The notes below the pieces were generated by a model, which ran no database searches, was not told the DNA's origin, and saw nothing but the letters and a program-made list of their open reading frames with translations. A stretch of DNA of 64,000 nucleotides from Terriglobia bacterium (GTDB taxonomy: Bacteria > Acidobacteriota > Terriglobia > Versatilivoradales > Versatilivoraceae): the NCBI GenBank assembly GCA_951813285.1, contig OX638355.1, positions 2,871,136 to 2,935,135 on the forward strand, given 5' to 3'. This document shows, piece by piece, positions 17,210-27,907 of the stretch. A program made the translations under genes and the position numbers. Position 1 is the first letter of the stretch. Each line of letters starts with the position of its first letter.

Positions 17210-18370
17210 ATGGGAGTCTTGTCGGGATACAGGATCGTGGAATTCGCGGGCATCGGACCGGCGCCCATGGCGGCCATGCTGCTGTCGGACATGGGAGCCG
17301 AGGTGCTGCGCATCGACCGCATGCAGGAGTCGCACCTGGGAATACCCATGGAGCACCGCTACGACCTGCTGTGCCGGGGCCGGCGATCGGTGTCCATCGA
17401 CCTGAAACATCGGGAGGGCCGGGAGGCCACGCTCAAGCTTATCGCTCGCAGCCACGCCCTGATCGAGGGATTCCGGCCTGGGGTGATGGAGCGTTTGGAC
17501 TTGGGACCCGAGGTCTGCCTGGGCCGCAATCCCCGGCTGGTCTACGGGCGGGTGACCGGATGGGGGCAGGACGGTCCCCTGGCGCGGGCCGCCGGCCACG
17601 ACATCGACTACATTGCCTTGACCGGGACTCTGCACGGCATCGGAGACGGGGAGGGGCCACCGGTTCCGCCTCTCAACCTGATAGGGGATTTCGGCGGAGG
17701 CGGGGTCTACCTGGCCCTGGGCCTGGTGGCCGGGATGCTGGAGGCCAGGACGTCGGGCAAAGGGCAGGTGATCGACGCGGCCATGGTAGACGGCGCGGCC
17801 TCCCAGATGACCTTCGTCTACGGCCTGCGGGCAGCCGGGCAGTGGACCGATCGCAGAGCCGCAAATACCCTGGACGGAGGCGCCCCCAACTACCGGGCTT
17901 ACCAAACCAAGGATGGGAAGTACATCGCCATCGGCCCGGTGGAGCCCAAGTTCTGGGCCGAGTTGCTGAGACGGATCGGAGCCGAGGAAGAAGATCTGCA
18001 CAGGCTGGAGGATCGATCCCGGTGGCCGCGCATGTGCGCGCGCCTGGCCGAAATCTTCCGCACTCGGACCCGGGAAGAATGGCGCCGACTTCTGGAGGGA
18101 AGCGACGTCTGCTTCGCCCCGGTCCTCGACATGGGCGAAGCTCCGGAGCATCCCCACAACCGGGAGAGGCAGACCTTCGTGGAGGTGGAGGGCGTGGTGC
18201 AGCCGGCCCCCGCGCCGCGATTCAGCCGCACCCCCAGCCGGATCCAGCACCCCCCGGCCAAGCCCGGCGAGCACACCCGGGATGCCCTGAAGGATTGGGG
18301 CTTCAGCGAGACGGAGCTGGACCGGCTGCAGCGGGAGGGAGTGATTGGACAGCAGGGCGGGAGGAAGTAG
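17210..18370 (+). CDS. alpha-methylacyl-CoA racemase / CaiB-BaiF family III CoA-transferase
   Basis: A 386-residue family III CoA-transferase-fold protein. It carries the N-terminal GYRIVEFAGIGPAPMAAMLL and DMGAEVLRIDR, CRGRRSVSIDLK, and RPGVMERLDLGP. The racemase-type residues are present: His130 in AAGHDIDYIALTG and Asp160 in NLIGDFGGGG, exactly 30 apart as in the characterised mycobacterial racemase. This favours epimerisation of 2-methylacyl-CoA thioesters (branched-chain or sterol side-chain degradation) over CoA transfer. The ATG at 17210 was chosen because family homology begins immediately after it; the frame is open 33 bp upstream. It is monocistronic between two repeat-rich gaps. 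Confidence 0.88.
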   Translation: MGVLSGYRIVEFAGIGPAPMAAMLLSDMGAEVLRIDRMQESHLGIPMEHRYDLLCRGRRSVSIDLKHREGREATLKLIARSHALIEGFRPGVMERLDLGPEVCLGRNPRLVYGRVTGWGQDGPLARAAGHDIDYIALTGTLHGIGDGEGPPVPPLNLIGDFGGGGVYLALGLVAGMLEARTSGKGQVIDAAMVDGAASQMTFVYGLRAAGQWTDRRAANTLDGGAPNYRAYQTKDGKYIAIGPVEPKFWAELLRRIGAEEEDLHRLEDRSRWPRMCARLAEIFRTRTREEWRRLLEGSDVCFAPVLDMGEAPEHPHNRERQTFVEVEGVVQPAPAPRFSRTPSRIQHPPAKPGEHTRDALKDWGFSETELDRLQREGVIGQQGGRK

Positions 18371-18515
18371 GCGGCCTCAAATCGTCGGCCAGCGGTGTCG
18401 AACCAGTTTGGAGGGCTTCAAGTCTATTTGAAGGCTTTTTCTTTGGAATACCGCCAAGGCCTAAACGTTGGAAACTTCGTCGCACACTTCTCAGAATGAC
18501 AGGGGAAGCCTAACC

Positions 18516-19598
18516 TCAACTGGTCGTATCCCCCGAATCTATCAGCCGCGCAATATACTTAAGCCGCTTGACCACAGAATCACGCACTGTTTCATATTCG
18601 ACACCCACAGGCAGGTCGATCGGGACTAGCAGGCGGTGGCCATCGTCGATGATTCCGGGTGGGCCCTCTTGCTGGAGGGGAGCGAGTCGATGGCGTGCCT
18701 CGGCGAATTTGACTGTCGGACGGTTCTCATCGTTCCACTCAGAGAATTCGAGCCAAAGGGGTGTGCCGCGGTGCTGAGCCCATGGGTCGCACCAGTAACC
18801 AAACCATACGCGTGCACCGGCAAGTAGCATGTACCAGCCGTAGAATGTCTCCCCGATGCTCGGCCGCGAACCAGTCAAATGTACCCACTCTTTCTGCGCG
18901 GCACGCGTCGCAACGTCTTTTACAAGGCGCACAAACGCAAGCACCCGGCGCGGAAACTCCGGGCTGAGATCCTCTGATCGAAGAGGAAGAAAGGCATCCT
19001 CGTCCATCTTTTGGCTAAGCCCTAGAAGTTGTCGGATATCGGCTTCCGTGCGTAACTCGCCAGCACCGCTTGCCCTGGAAGCCATACGATCGAGAAGAAA
19101 TTTCCAACTGGTCAGTATCAGGAAGCACCGGTCGCCGACCATTGCGCTCCACAGATTCGCATCCTTAGACTCAAGCTGCCATTCCATCCCTGCATCGACC
19201 ACCCGCCTGTGTAGCCCTGGCCAGAGCGACTCAAACCTCGCGCCCGGAGCGACGAACAAGAGCGCCGACGTCTTGTCTGTCGGCAGGCGTTTGAGGTATG
19301 CGACGGGCTGAAGATCGGTGAGGCCAGCCCAGAACTTGGCTTCGATCAATACTCGCTCGTCACCATTCTCATCGCAGCCTGTAAGGTCCGGGCGCCCCCC
19401 CTTCTCCTTACTGGCCTGCGTTCGGGCATGGGAGATTGTTCCGACCTCCACCCCACCCGTTTTCAGCACGTCTTCAATCGAACGTAAGGCTGTCTTGGAG
19501 GTTGATAGGATATGGCCGAGAGCCTCAACAGCGATATTCTCGGGATGAGTGCCGAGCTTCACTGCGATATGAGCAAGCAACGTCTGATCGCTAGCCAC
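18516..19598 (-). CDS. predicted PD-(D/E)XK nuclease-like protein, orphan
   Basis: A 360-residue protein. Residues ~75-110 hold GRPDLTGCDENGDERVLIEAK followed by FWAGLTDLQPVAYLKRLP: an Asp and a Glu-x-Lys separated by a beta turn, the core of PD-(D/E)XK nucleases. The rest (LLFVAPGARFESLWPGL, VRLVKDVATRAAQKEWVH, GWYMLLAGARVWFGYW) is not a family I know. The start is GTG at 19598, chosen because AAGGAG lies ~7 bp upstream; the longer open frame upstream is antisense-like sequence. It follows enolase by 62 bp on the same strand. It may be a defence or restriction-related orphan; no methylase adjoins it. Confidence 0.7.
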   Translation of the reverse strand: MASDQTLLAHIAVKLGTHPENIAVEALGHILSTSKTALRSIEDVLKTGGVEVGTISHARTQASKEKGGRPDLTGCDENGDERVLIEAKFWAGLTDLQPVAYLKRLPTDKTSALLFVAPGARFESLWPGLHRRVVDAGMEWQLESKDANLWSAMVGDRCFLILTSWKFLLDRMASRASGAGELRTEADIRQLLGLSQKMDEDAFLPLRSEDLSPEFPRRVLAFVRLVKDVATRAAQKEWVHLTGSRPSIGETFYGWYMLLAGARVWFGYWCDPWAQHRGTPLWLEFSEWNDENRPTVKFAEARHRLAPLQQEGPPGIIDDGHRLLVPIDLPVGVEYETVRDSVVKRLKYIARLIDSGDTTS

Positions 19599-19660
19599 GA
19601 CGGGTCTCCTTATGCTCTCTGGGAAGACTATTCCAAAGCCCGAACCCGCAATGGAATGTC

Positions 19661-20998
<1,338 letters not shown>

Positions 20999-21039
20999 CT
21001 AACCCAGGGGGTTGGCCCCATGAAACCTCAGGCTAGGTC

Positions 21040-22306
21040 TAGTAGTATGATTCCAATATAATATTGCAATTCAGCACCGATCCCTTGTACTCTGGAGTCC
21101 TCGACATCCGGTGGCTTCGGAGAGATTTCGGTGCCCTTCACAAGCCGACGAGCCAGTCTGGTCCTCAGTGACGAGGTGCGAGCGAGGCTGGAGGGAATTA
21201 GCCGGTCCCGTTCGGAGTCGGCGCAGCATGTGGAACGGGCCAGGATTTTACTGGGCTACGCTGGGCGCCAGACCGTCTCAGCGATTGCTCGCGCGCTGGG
21301 CACGAACCGGCCCAAGGTGGAGCGGTGCGTCGACAAGGGTCTGCAACTGGGCGCGCTGGCGGCGCTGGGGGACCTGCCGCGCAAGGGGCGTCCCGGGACC
21401 ATCTCCTCGGAGGCGCGTGCCTGGGTGGTTTCGCTGGCTTGCGTCAAGCCGAAGGCACTGGGCTACCCGGAGGAGCTATGGACGACCCGTCTGCTGGCAA
21501 GTCATGTTCGTGCCCACTGCGAGCAGGCGGGCCACCCGAGTCTGGCGAAGCTGGCACGCGGCACGGTCTCGAAGATACTGGCGGGTCACCGGCTACGGCC
21601 GCACAAGATCGAGTATTATCTGGAGAAACGCGATCCGGAATTCGACACGAAGATGGCCCAAGTACTGGTGGTGTACAAACTGGTTGAACTGGCCCGCCAG
21701 CGGAAGGACGCCCCGAAGGGCCCGTTGACGGTCTTTGTCTCCTACGACGAGAAGCCGGGCATCCAGGCCATTGGCGGGGTGGCTCCCGACCTGCCGCCCA
21801 AGCCGGGCAAACATGTCGGCACGGGGCGTGATTACGAGTACCAGCGGCATGGAACGCTGACGCTGATGGCAGGACTGGATCTGATGACCGGTCAGATACA
21901 CCGGGCTGTGGTGGAGCGGCACCGGAGCCGGGAGTTCGTGGCCTTCCTGCGGCAGTTGGACCGGGCCTATCCGGCCGGGGCACGCATCCGGCTGGTGCTT
22001 GACAACCATTCGGCGCATGTCTCGAAGGAGACGCGGGCTTACTTGGCGACCATGGCGAACCGATTCGAGTTTGTCTTCACACCCAAGCACGGCTCCTGGT
22101 TGAACATGGTCGAATCGTTCTTCGCGAAGCTGACCAACACGCTGTTGCGCGGGATGCGGGTGGAGTCCAAGGCGGAGTTGCGGCAACGCATCGAACGCTA
22201 CATCGACCGGCTGAACGAAGACCCGGTGGTATTCAAGTGGACCTACAAGATGGACGAGATCTCAGTCGTGTAAATGTTGATATGTTATTTAGGAAGCGTC
22301 CTACTA
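21040..22306 (+). mobile_element. IS630-family insertion sequence
   Basis: Imperfect terminal inverted repeats TAGTAGTATGATTCC (21040-21054) and the complement of GGAAGCGTCCTACTA (22292-22306) bound one transposase gene. TA occurs at both edges, as expected for the TA duplication of IS630/Tc1-mariner elements. The sister sequence at 24141-24160 (AGGTCTAGGGTCC) shows the uninterrupted site with a single TA. The element lies in the upstream region of enolase. Confidence 0.88.
21131..22273 (+). CDS. IS630-family transposase
   Basis: A 380-residue transposase: N-terminal helix-turn-helix (QTVSAIARALGTNRPKVERC), then a DDE catalytic core with VSYDEKPGIQAI (first Asp), IRLVLDNHSAHVSKE (second Asp) and KHGSWLNMVESFFAKL (Glu). 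The frame is intact from terminal repeat to terminal repeat, so it may be active. GTG or ATG starts near 21131 are possible; the GTG at 21131 begins MPFTSRRASLVLSDE. Only one copy is in the window. Confidence 0.93.
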   Translation: MPFTSRRASLVLSDEVRARLEGISRSRSESAQHVERARILLGYAGRQTVSAIARALGTNRPKVERCVDKGLQLGALAALGDLPRKGRPGTISSEARAWVVSLACVKPKALGYPEELWTTRLLASHVRAHCEQAGHPSLAKLARGTVSKILAGHRLRPHKIEYYLEKRDPEFDTKMAQVLVVYKLVELARQRKDAPKGPLTVFVSYDEKPGIQAIGGVAPDLPPKPGKHVGTGRDYEYQRHGTLTLMAGLDLMTGQIHRAVVERHRSREFVAFLRQLDRAYPAGARIRLVLDNHSAHVSKETRAYLATMANRFEFVFTPKHGSWLNMVESFFAKLTNTLLRGMRVESKAELRQRIERYIDRLNEDPVVFKWTYKMDEISVV

Positions 22307-22378
22307 GTGTCCAAACACCGTCTCTTGAGGGGGAGTCGCAGAAGCGTTGCAAAGCGGGAAAATCCCTTACACCGTAAC

Positions 22379-23012
22379 CCGCAAACATGACTTACATCCC
22401 GCCAAGGAATCGGGCAAGAAGTCCTGTGCGAGCCTCAAGAATCACTCCCCCCTTGAGGGGGAGTCGGAGAGACAAGGGCGAAGCCCGCGGTCGATCCAGA
22501 GGGGGGTCAACGCGGCGTCCCGGAAGCAGGGGTCAGCGTTGCGAAGAGTGCGCCGTTCTGGAAACGCCGAGGGTTCCGGGAGGGCATTACCAAATCGCCG
22601 CCTACGCGGCTGCGTTAGCGCTGGATTCAGACGACCCCGGGCTTCCGCCCGGGGCTACACGAGACCGCAGCTTCGCTGCTCTATAAGGAAGGCCTGTAAC
22701 AGGCGTTGTGTCAAGTGACCAACGTCCACCGCAGCTTCGCAGCTCTCCCTTAGACTACGACACTGCCGGGGGACAGGATTTCCAGACAAATTTCCCCGGG
22801 CGCCAGCCGGGGGTTCCAAAAAAGCCGCGAACGCGGCGTCCGCACTTAGCCGTGGGCGTAAGCCCATGGAATTCGGTGCGACAACAGCCCGAGCCGCGAA
22901 GGCGGCGACAGCAATTGTCCAGAGAGAGTAGGGGACGTAGTGGAAAAACCGGAATTTAGAAACCACCGATCCAAGTTATTCCAGTAATTCAACAACGTCC
23001 CCTGTGCACTCT
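22379..23012. repeat. hairpin-rich 634-bp module, copy A
   Basis: This is the first of three near-identical modules. It begins CCGCAAACATGACTTACATC and ends ACGTCCCCTGTGCACTCT. In between lie successive palindromes: ACTCCCCCCTTGAGGGGGAGT (22444-22464, split loop), CCCCGGGCTTCCGCCCGGGG (~22635), GCAGCTTCGCTGC, CCCCGGGCGCCAGCCGGGG, GCCGCGAACGCGGC, TGGGCGTAAGCCCA, GCCGCGAAGGCGGC and the MITE-like end. Open frames inside are artefacts of the repeats: none has a ribosome site or family. Confidence 0.9.
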
Positions 23013-23020
23013 GCAATAAA

Positions 23021-24150
<1,130 letters not shown>

Positions 24151-24223
24151 TAGGGTCCAATCACTCCCTCTTGAAGGGAGTCGCAGAAGCTTTACAAAGC
24201 GGGAAAGTCCTTTGCACGATAAA

Positions 24224-24857
24224 CCGCAAACATGACTTACATCCCGCCAAGGAATCGGGCAAGAAGTCCTGTGCGAGCCTCAAGAATCACTCCCCCCTTG
24301 AGGGGGAGTCGGAGAGACAAGGGCGAAGCCCGCGGTCGATCCGGAGGGGGGTCAACGCGGCGTCCCGGAAGCGGAGGTCAGCGTTGCGAAGAGTGCGCCG
24401 TTCTGGAAACGCCGAGGGTTCCGGGAGGGCATTACCAAATCGCCGCCTACGCGGCTGCGTTAGCGCTGGATTCAGACGACCCCGGGCTTCCGCCCGGGGC
24501 TACACGAGACCGCAGCTTCGCTGCTCTATAAGGAAGGCCTGTAACAGGCGTTGTGTCAAGTGACCAACGTCCACCGCAGCTTCGCAGCTCTCCCTTAGAC
24601 TACGACACTGCCGGGGGACAGGATTTCCAGATAAATTTCCCCGGGCGCCAGCCGGGGGTTCCAAAAAAGCCGCGAACGCGGCGTCCGCACTTAGCCGTGG
24701 GCGTAAGCCCATGGAATTCGGTGCGACAACAGCCCGAGCCGCGAAGGCGGCGACAGCAATTGTCCAGAGAGAGTAGGGGACGTAGTGGAAAAACCGGAAT
24801 TTAGAAACCACCGATCCAAGTTATTCCAGTAATTCAACAACGTCCCCTCTGCACTCT
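24224..24857. repeat. hairpin-rich 634-bp module, copy C
   Basis: It is almost identical to copy A, including the GAGA absent from copy B. The 70 bp before A and before C are also related (AGTCGCAGAAGC, CAAAGCGGGAAA), so A and C each sit in the same position relative to an enolase start region. The 22307-25082 interval contains only these repeats and the enolase fragment. Confidence 0.9.
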
Positions 24858-24900
24858 GGCCCTCCCGACCCTTGGCAGATCCTTTTTTGCCTCCTCCAAC

Positions 24901-24954
24901 CCCTTAGTGGCCCTTCGTCGTCCTTCGTGTCCCTTCGTGGGATAACTCTTTTTC
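24901..24954 (+). repeat. TTCGT-type dispersed element, short copy
   Basis: CCCTTAGTGGCCCTTCGTCG, two further CTTCGT units and GGGATAACTCTTTTT match the 3' part of the element at 882-1038. Confidence 0.75.
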
Positions 24955-25082
24955 CCCCGCTTGTTCATCTGAAGCACGTCCTTACCCGGGTTTGCGCCGG
25001 TTCCGGGGGATGGGATAAGATCAATCCTCGAAGGTCCGCCAAAATCATGCCTTGAAACGACTTCCTGCTGCAGGAGCCAGCC

Positions 25083-25823
25083 ATGACGATTCCCATGGAT
25101 CAAATCACCAGCATGCCGGCGTTTTCTCCCTACTATCCACCGCCGCCGGTGCGCTATCGCAATGCGCGTTTTCAGTTCGTGTGCTTTCGGGCCGACCCTG
25201 CCGCCGTGGACCGCGTGCTCCCTGCCTGCCTGGAGCCGGCCGAGGACGGCTACTGCGTGGCCATCGGCATCTCCATCCCCTGGGCTTCCAGCTACGGGGC
25301 CTTCGACGAGAGCGTGCTGACGGTCAAGTGCACCTTCAAGGGAGAAACCGGGTATTTTGCCCCGGTGGCCTTTCTGAATTCCCGGTCCAGCATCCCGGCC
25401 GGACGCGAGATCTACGGCACTCCCAAGGTGTTCGCGGAGTTCGAATGCGGCATGGATGAACGGGTGGCTTATACCGATACGCGTCTGGCGGGGGCCTCGG
25501 TGCTGGCCATTCGTTCCACCTTCCATCGGAGCGCCGAAGTGGACGAGCTGCCCAACCTCACGCCCTCCTGGCGCCTCAAGGCGATTCCCCGGGTGGACGG
25601 CCGCGGCGCCGACGTGCTTCAGTTGATCGACGGCGCCAACGTCACCTCCGATGTCGACGTGCACATCTGCAGGGCCGGGGACGGGGTGATCCAGTGCGAC
25701 CCCTCGCCCATTTACAACCTGGCCGACTTCACGCCACGGGAGTACTACGGCGCCTTTTACGTGGAGCAGGACTACACCGAGGGGTACGGAGAGGTGGTGC
25801 ACGACTTCCTGAATCCCGCCTGA
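25083..25823 (+). CDS. acetoacetate decarboxylase family protein
   Basis: A 246-residue protein of the ADC-like superfamily. The segment AGREIYGTPKVFAEFE places Lys115 at the position of the Schiff-base lysine of clostridial acetoacetate decarboxylase, and the preceding GREIYG is typical. The N-terminal YRNARFQFVCFRADPAAVDRV and the central beta-barrel are present. Substrate is uncertain: many homologs act as aldolase-dehydratases or on other 3-oxo acids. The start ATG at 25083 follows a purine run. It precedes the oxidoreductase gene by 70 bp on the same strand. Confidence 0.85.
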   Translation: MTIPMDQITSMPAFSPYYPPPPVRYRNARFQFVCFRADPAAVDRVLPACLEPAEDGYCVAIGISIPWASSYGAFDESVLTVKCTFKGETGYFAPVAFLNSRSSIPAGREIYGTPKVFAEFECGMDERVAYTDTRLAGASVLAIRSTFHRSAEVDELPNLTPSWRLKAIPRVDGRGADVLQLIDGANVTSDVDVHICRAGDGVIQCDPSPIYNLADFTPREYYGAFYVEQDYTEGYGEVVHDFLNPA

Positions 25824-25893
25824 AGCCGAAACGGGCCGGTCGTGCCGTAATGGGACAGCACCCGGGATCACCGCGAAGGCTGAGCAACCGAAT

Positions 25894-27015
25894 ATGAAAC
25901 CAGTGAAGTTGGCAGTGGTGGGAGCCGGACTGATCGGCAGCAAACACGCTCGGCTGGTCCGCGGGCAGGCGGGGTGCTCCCTGGTCGGGATCTGCGATGC
26001 GGATTCCACTCGCCGGCGGGTGGCCGAACGACTCGCGGTTCCCTTCTACCGCGACCTTTCCGAGCTGCTGGGGGAGCAGCAGCCCGAGGGGGCCATTGTG
26101 GCCACGCCCAACGGAACCCACCTGGCCGTGGCCGAGGTCTGCGCCGGGAAGGGCGTCGACCTGCTGATCGAGAAGCCCATTGCCGACACCCTGCCCGCCG
26201 CCCGGAAAATCGTGGAGGTGGCCGCTGCAGCCGGCTGCCGGGTCCTGGTGGGCCACCACCGGCGTCACAATCCGTTGATTCGGGAAGCGCGCTCCCAGGT
26301 TCAAGGCGGCGAGTTGGGGAGGCTGATTGCAGCCTCGATGATGTGGGCGCTGCTGAAGCCGGCGGAGTATTTCCAGGTGGATTGGCGCCGCCGGCGTCAG
26401 CAGGGCGGTCCCATCCTGATCAATCTCATTCACGAACTGGACCTTCTGCGCTACATCTGCGGCGAGATACGCCAGGTGTACGCCCAATCGGCGTCCATGG
26501 CCCGCGGGCTCGAGGTCGAGGACACCCTGAGCATTACGCTTTCCTTTGCCAATGGAGCCCTGGGCTCCATCATCGCCTCCGACGCCACCCCATCGCCCTG
26601 GTCCTACGAAATCTCCAGCGGAGAGAACCCCGACTATTTTCACGCCAGCCAAAACTGCTATCATTTTATGGGCTCCGAGGGCGCCCTGGCTTTCCCCCAG
26701 TTGGAGCTGTGGCGCTACGGGGACCCGTCCCGGGCCGGCTGGCAACATCCCCTGCTCCAGTCTCTTCGCAAGGTGGCCCAGGCGGATCCGCTCGTCCTGC
26801 AACTGCAGCACTTTTGCCGGGTGGTGCGGGGGCGGGAGTCCCCTCTGGTGGATGGGGCCGACGGCGCCCGTTCGCTGGCGGTTGCGCTGGCAATCCATCA
26901 ATCGATCGACCGGAAAGCTCCCGTTCTGGTGGCGGAACAGACCTTCGCCGGGGGCGTTTCCGACGCGGCCCAGGGGCCGGAGGCCAAGTCTCCCAAACCG
27001 AAATCATGCAACTGA
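25894..27015 (+). CDS. Gfo/Idh/MocA family NAD(P)-dependent oxidoreductase
   Basis: A 373-residue protein with an N-terminal Rossmann fold (VVGAGLIGSKHARLV), the NGTH segment, the conserved LIEKPIADTL motif (Lys and Pro near the active site), and VLVGHHRRHNP. The C-terminal alpha/beta domain continues to ~350. The family oxidises or reduces sugar-like hydroxyls. It overlaps the following dioxygenase start by 10 bp, so the two are translationally coupled and likely act in one pathway. Confidence 0.9.
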   Translation: MKPVKLAVVGAGLIGSKHARLVRGQAGCSLVGICDADSTRRRVAERLAVPFYRDLSELLGEQQPEGAIVATPNGTHLAVAEVCAGKGVDLLIEKPIADTLPAARKIVEVAAAAGCRVLVGHHRRHNPLIREARSQVQGGELGRLIAASMMWALLKPAEYFQVDWRRRRQQGGPILINLIHELDLLRYICGEIRQVYAQSASMARGLEVEDTLSITLSFANGALGSIIASDATPSPWSYEISSGENPDYFHASQNCYHFMGSEGALAFPQLELWRYGDPSRAGWQHPLLQSLRKVAQADPLVLQLQHFCRVVRGRESPLVDGADGARSLAVALAIHQSIDRKAPVLVAEQTFAGGVSDAAQGPEAKSPKPKSCN

Positions 27016-27794
27016 CGCGGAGCCAGCTCGAGGAGTTCAACCGGCGCGGCTACCTCTTTTTCCCGGGGTTGCTGGACGGCCGGGAGGTCAATGCGCTGCA
27101 GCAGGAGATGCCCGAGATCCTCAGCCGACCCGGGCCGGAAGTCGTCCCCGAAAAGGACAACCCCCAGGCCGCCCGGCTGGTCTTCGGCGCCCACCTCTAC
27201 TCCGAACCCTTCCGGCGGCTGTCGCTGTTGCCGCGGTTGCTGGGTCCGGCCCGGCAGTTGCTGAAGGAAGAGGTCTACCTGCATCAGAGCCGCATCAACC
27301 CCAAGCCGGGAATGGCGGGAGGGGCCTCCTGGGACTGGCATCAGGATTACGGCGCCTGGCACGTGGTGGACGGCATGCCCGAACCCCGCTGCCTGATGGT
27401 GGCCGTGTTCATTGACGATTGCACCCCGGTCAACTCGCCCCTGCTGGTGGTGCCGGGTTCCCATCGGGACGGGTTTCTGGACTCGATTCAGCTTCACCGG
27501 GACGCCAAGGGATATTCCCTCTACCACATCGATGAGGCCACCTTTCGCCGGCTGGCGGAGGAGAACGGGATCGAGGCTCTGATCGGTCCGGCGGGATCGG
27601 TCTGCTTCTGCCACAGCATCGTCGTCCACGGATCGGCCAACAATGTCTCTCCCTGGCGGCGGGCCATCATGTATCTGATTTACAACGCCGTCAGCAACGC
27701 CTGCACCGGCACCGATCGGCCCTGGTTCCAGAACCAGCGGGATTTCACGCCCCTTCGGCCCATCGAGGACGACGGCCTCAGGCGGGGGTGCTGA
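27006..27794 (+). CDS. phytanoyl-CoA dioxygenase (PhyH) family Fe(II)/2-oxoglutarate hydroxylase, EctD-like
   Basis: A 262-residue protein with the facial triad H-x-D in SWDWHQDYGAWHVVDGMPEP and the distal His in CFCHSIVVHGSANN, plus an Arg in SPWRRAIMYLIYN for 2-oxoglutarate. The HQDYGAWHVVDGMP stretch resembles ectoine/proline hydroxylases, but no ectoine genes are nearby, so substrate is open. The start ATG at 27006 lies within the last codons of the oxidoreductase gene. Confidence 0.88.
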   Translation: MQLTRSQLEEFNRRGYLFFPGLLDGREVNALQQEMPEILSRPGPEVVPEKDNPQAARLVFGAHLYSEPFRRLSLLPRLLGPARQLLKEEVYLHQSRINPKPGMAGGASWDWHQDYGAWHVVDGMPEPRCLMVAVFIDDCTPVNSPLLVVPGSHRDGFLDSIQLHRDAKGYSLYHIDEATFRRLAEENGIEALIGPAGSVCFCHSIVVHGSANNVSPWRRAIMYLIYNAVSNACTGTDRPWFQNQRDFTPLRPIEDDGLRRGC

Positions 27795-27907
27795 CCGTGC
27801 GGTTCAGGTGGTGCCGACGCGGTTTCGGGCCGTTCGGGCCCCAGGCCTGGAAGCAGCGCCATCCGGGCAGTCGGTGCCGGCGAGCACTCAATGACCTGGA
27901 GTAGAGA

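Noticed and set aside
25974-27005. N-terminal extension of the dioxygenase frame over the oxidoreductase gene
   Set aside because: Homology to PhyH proteins begins at 27006; the upstream part is out of frame with the clear Gfo/Idh/MocA gene.
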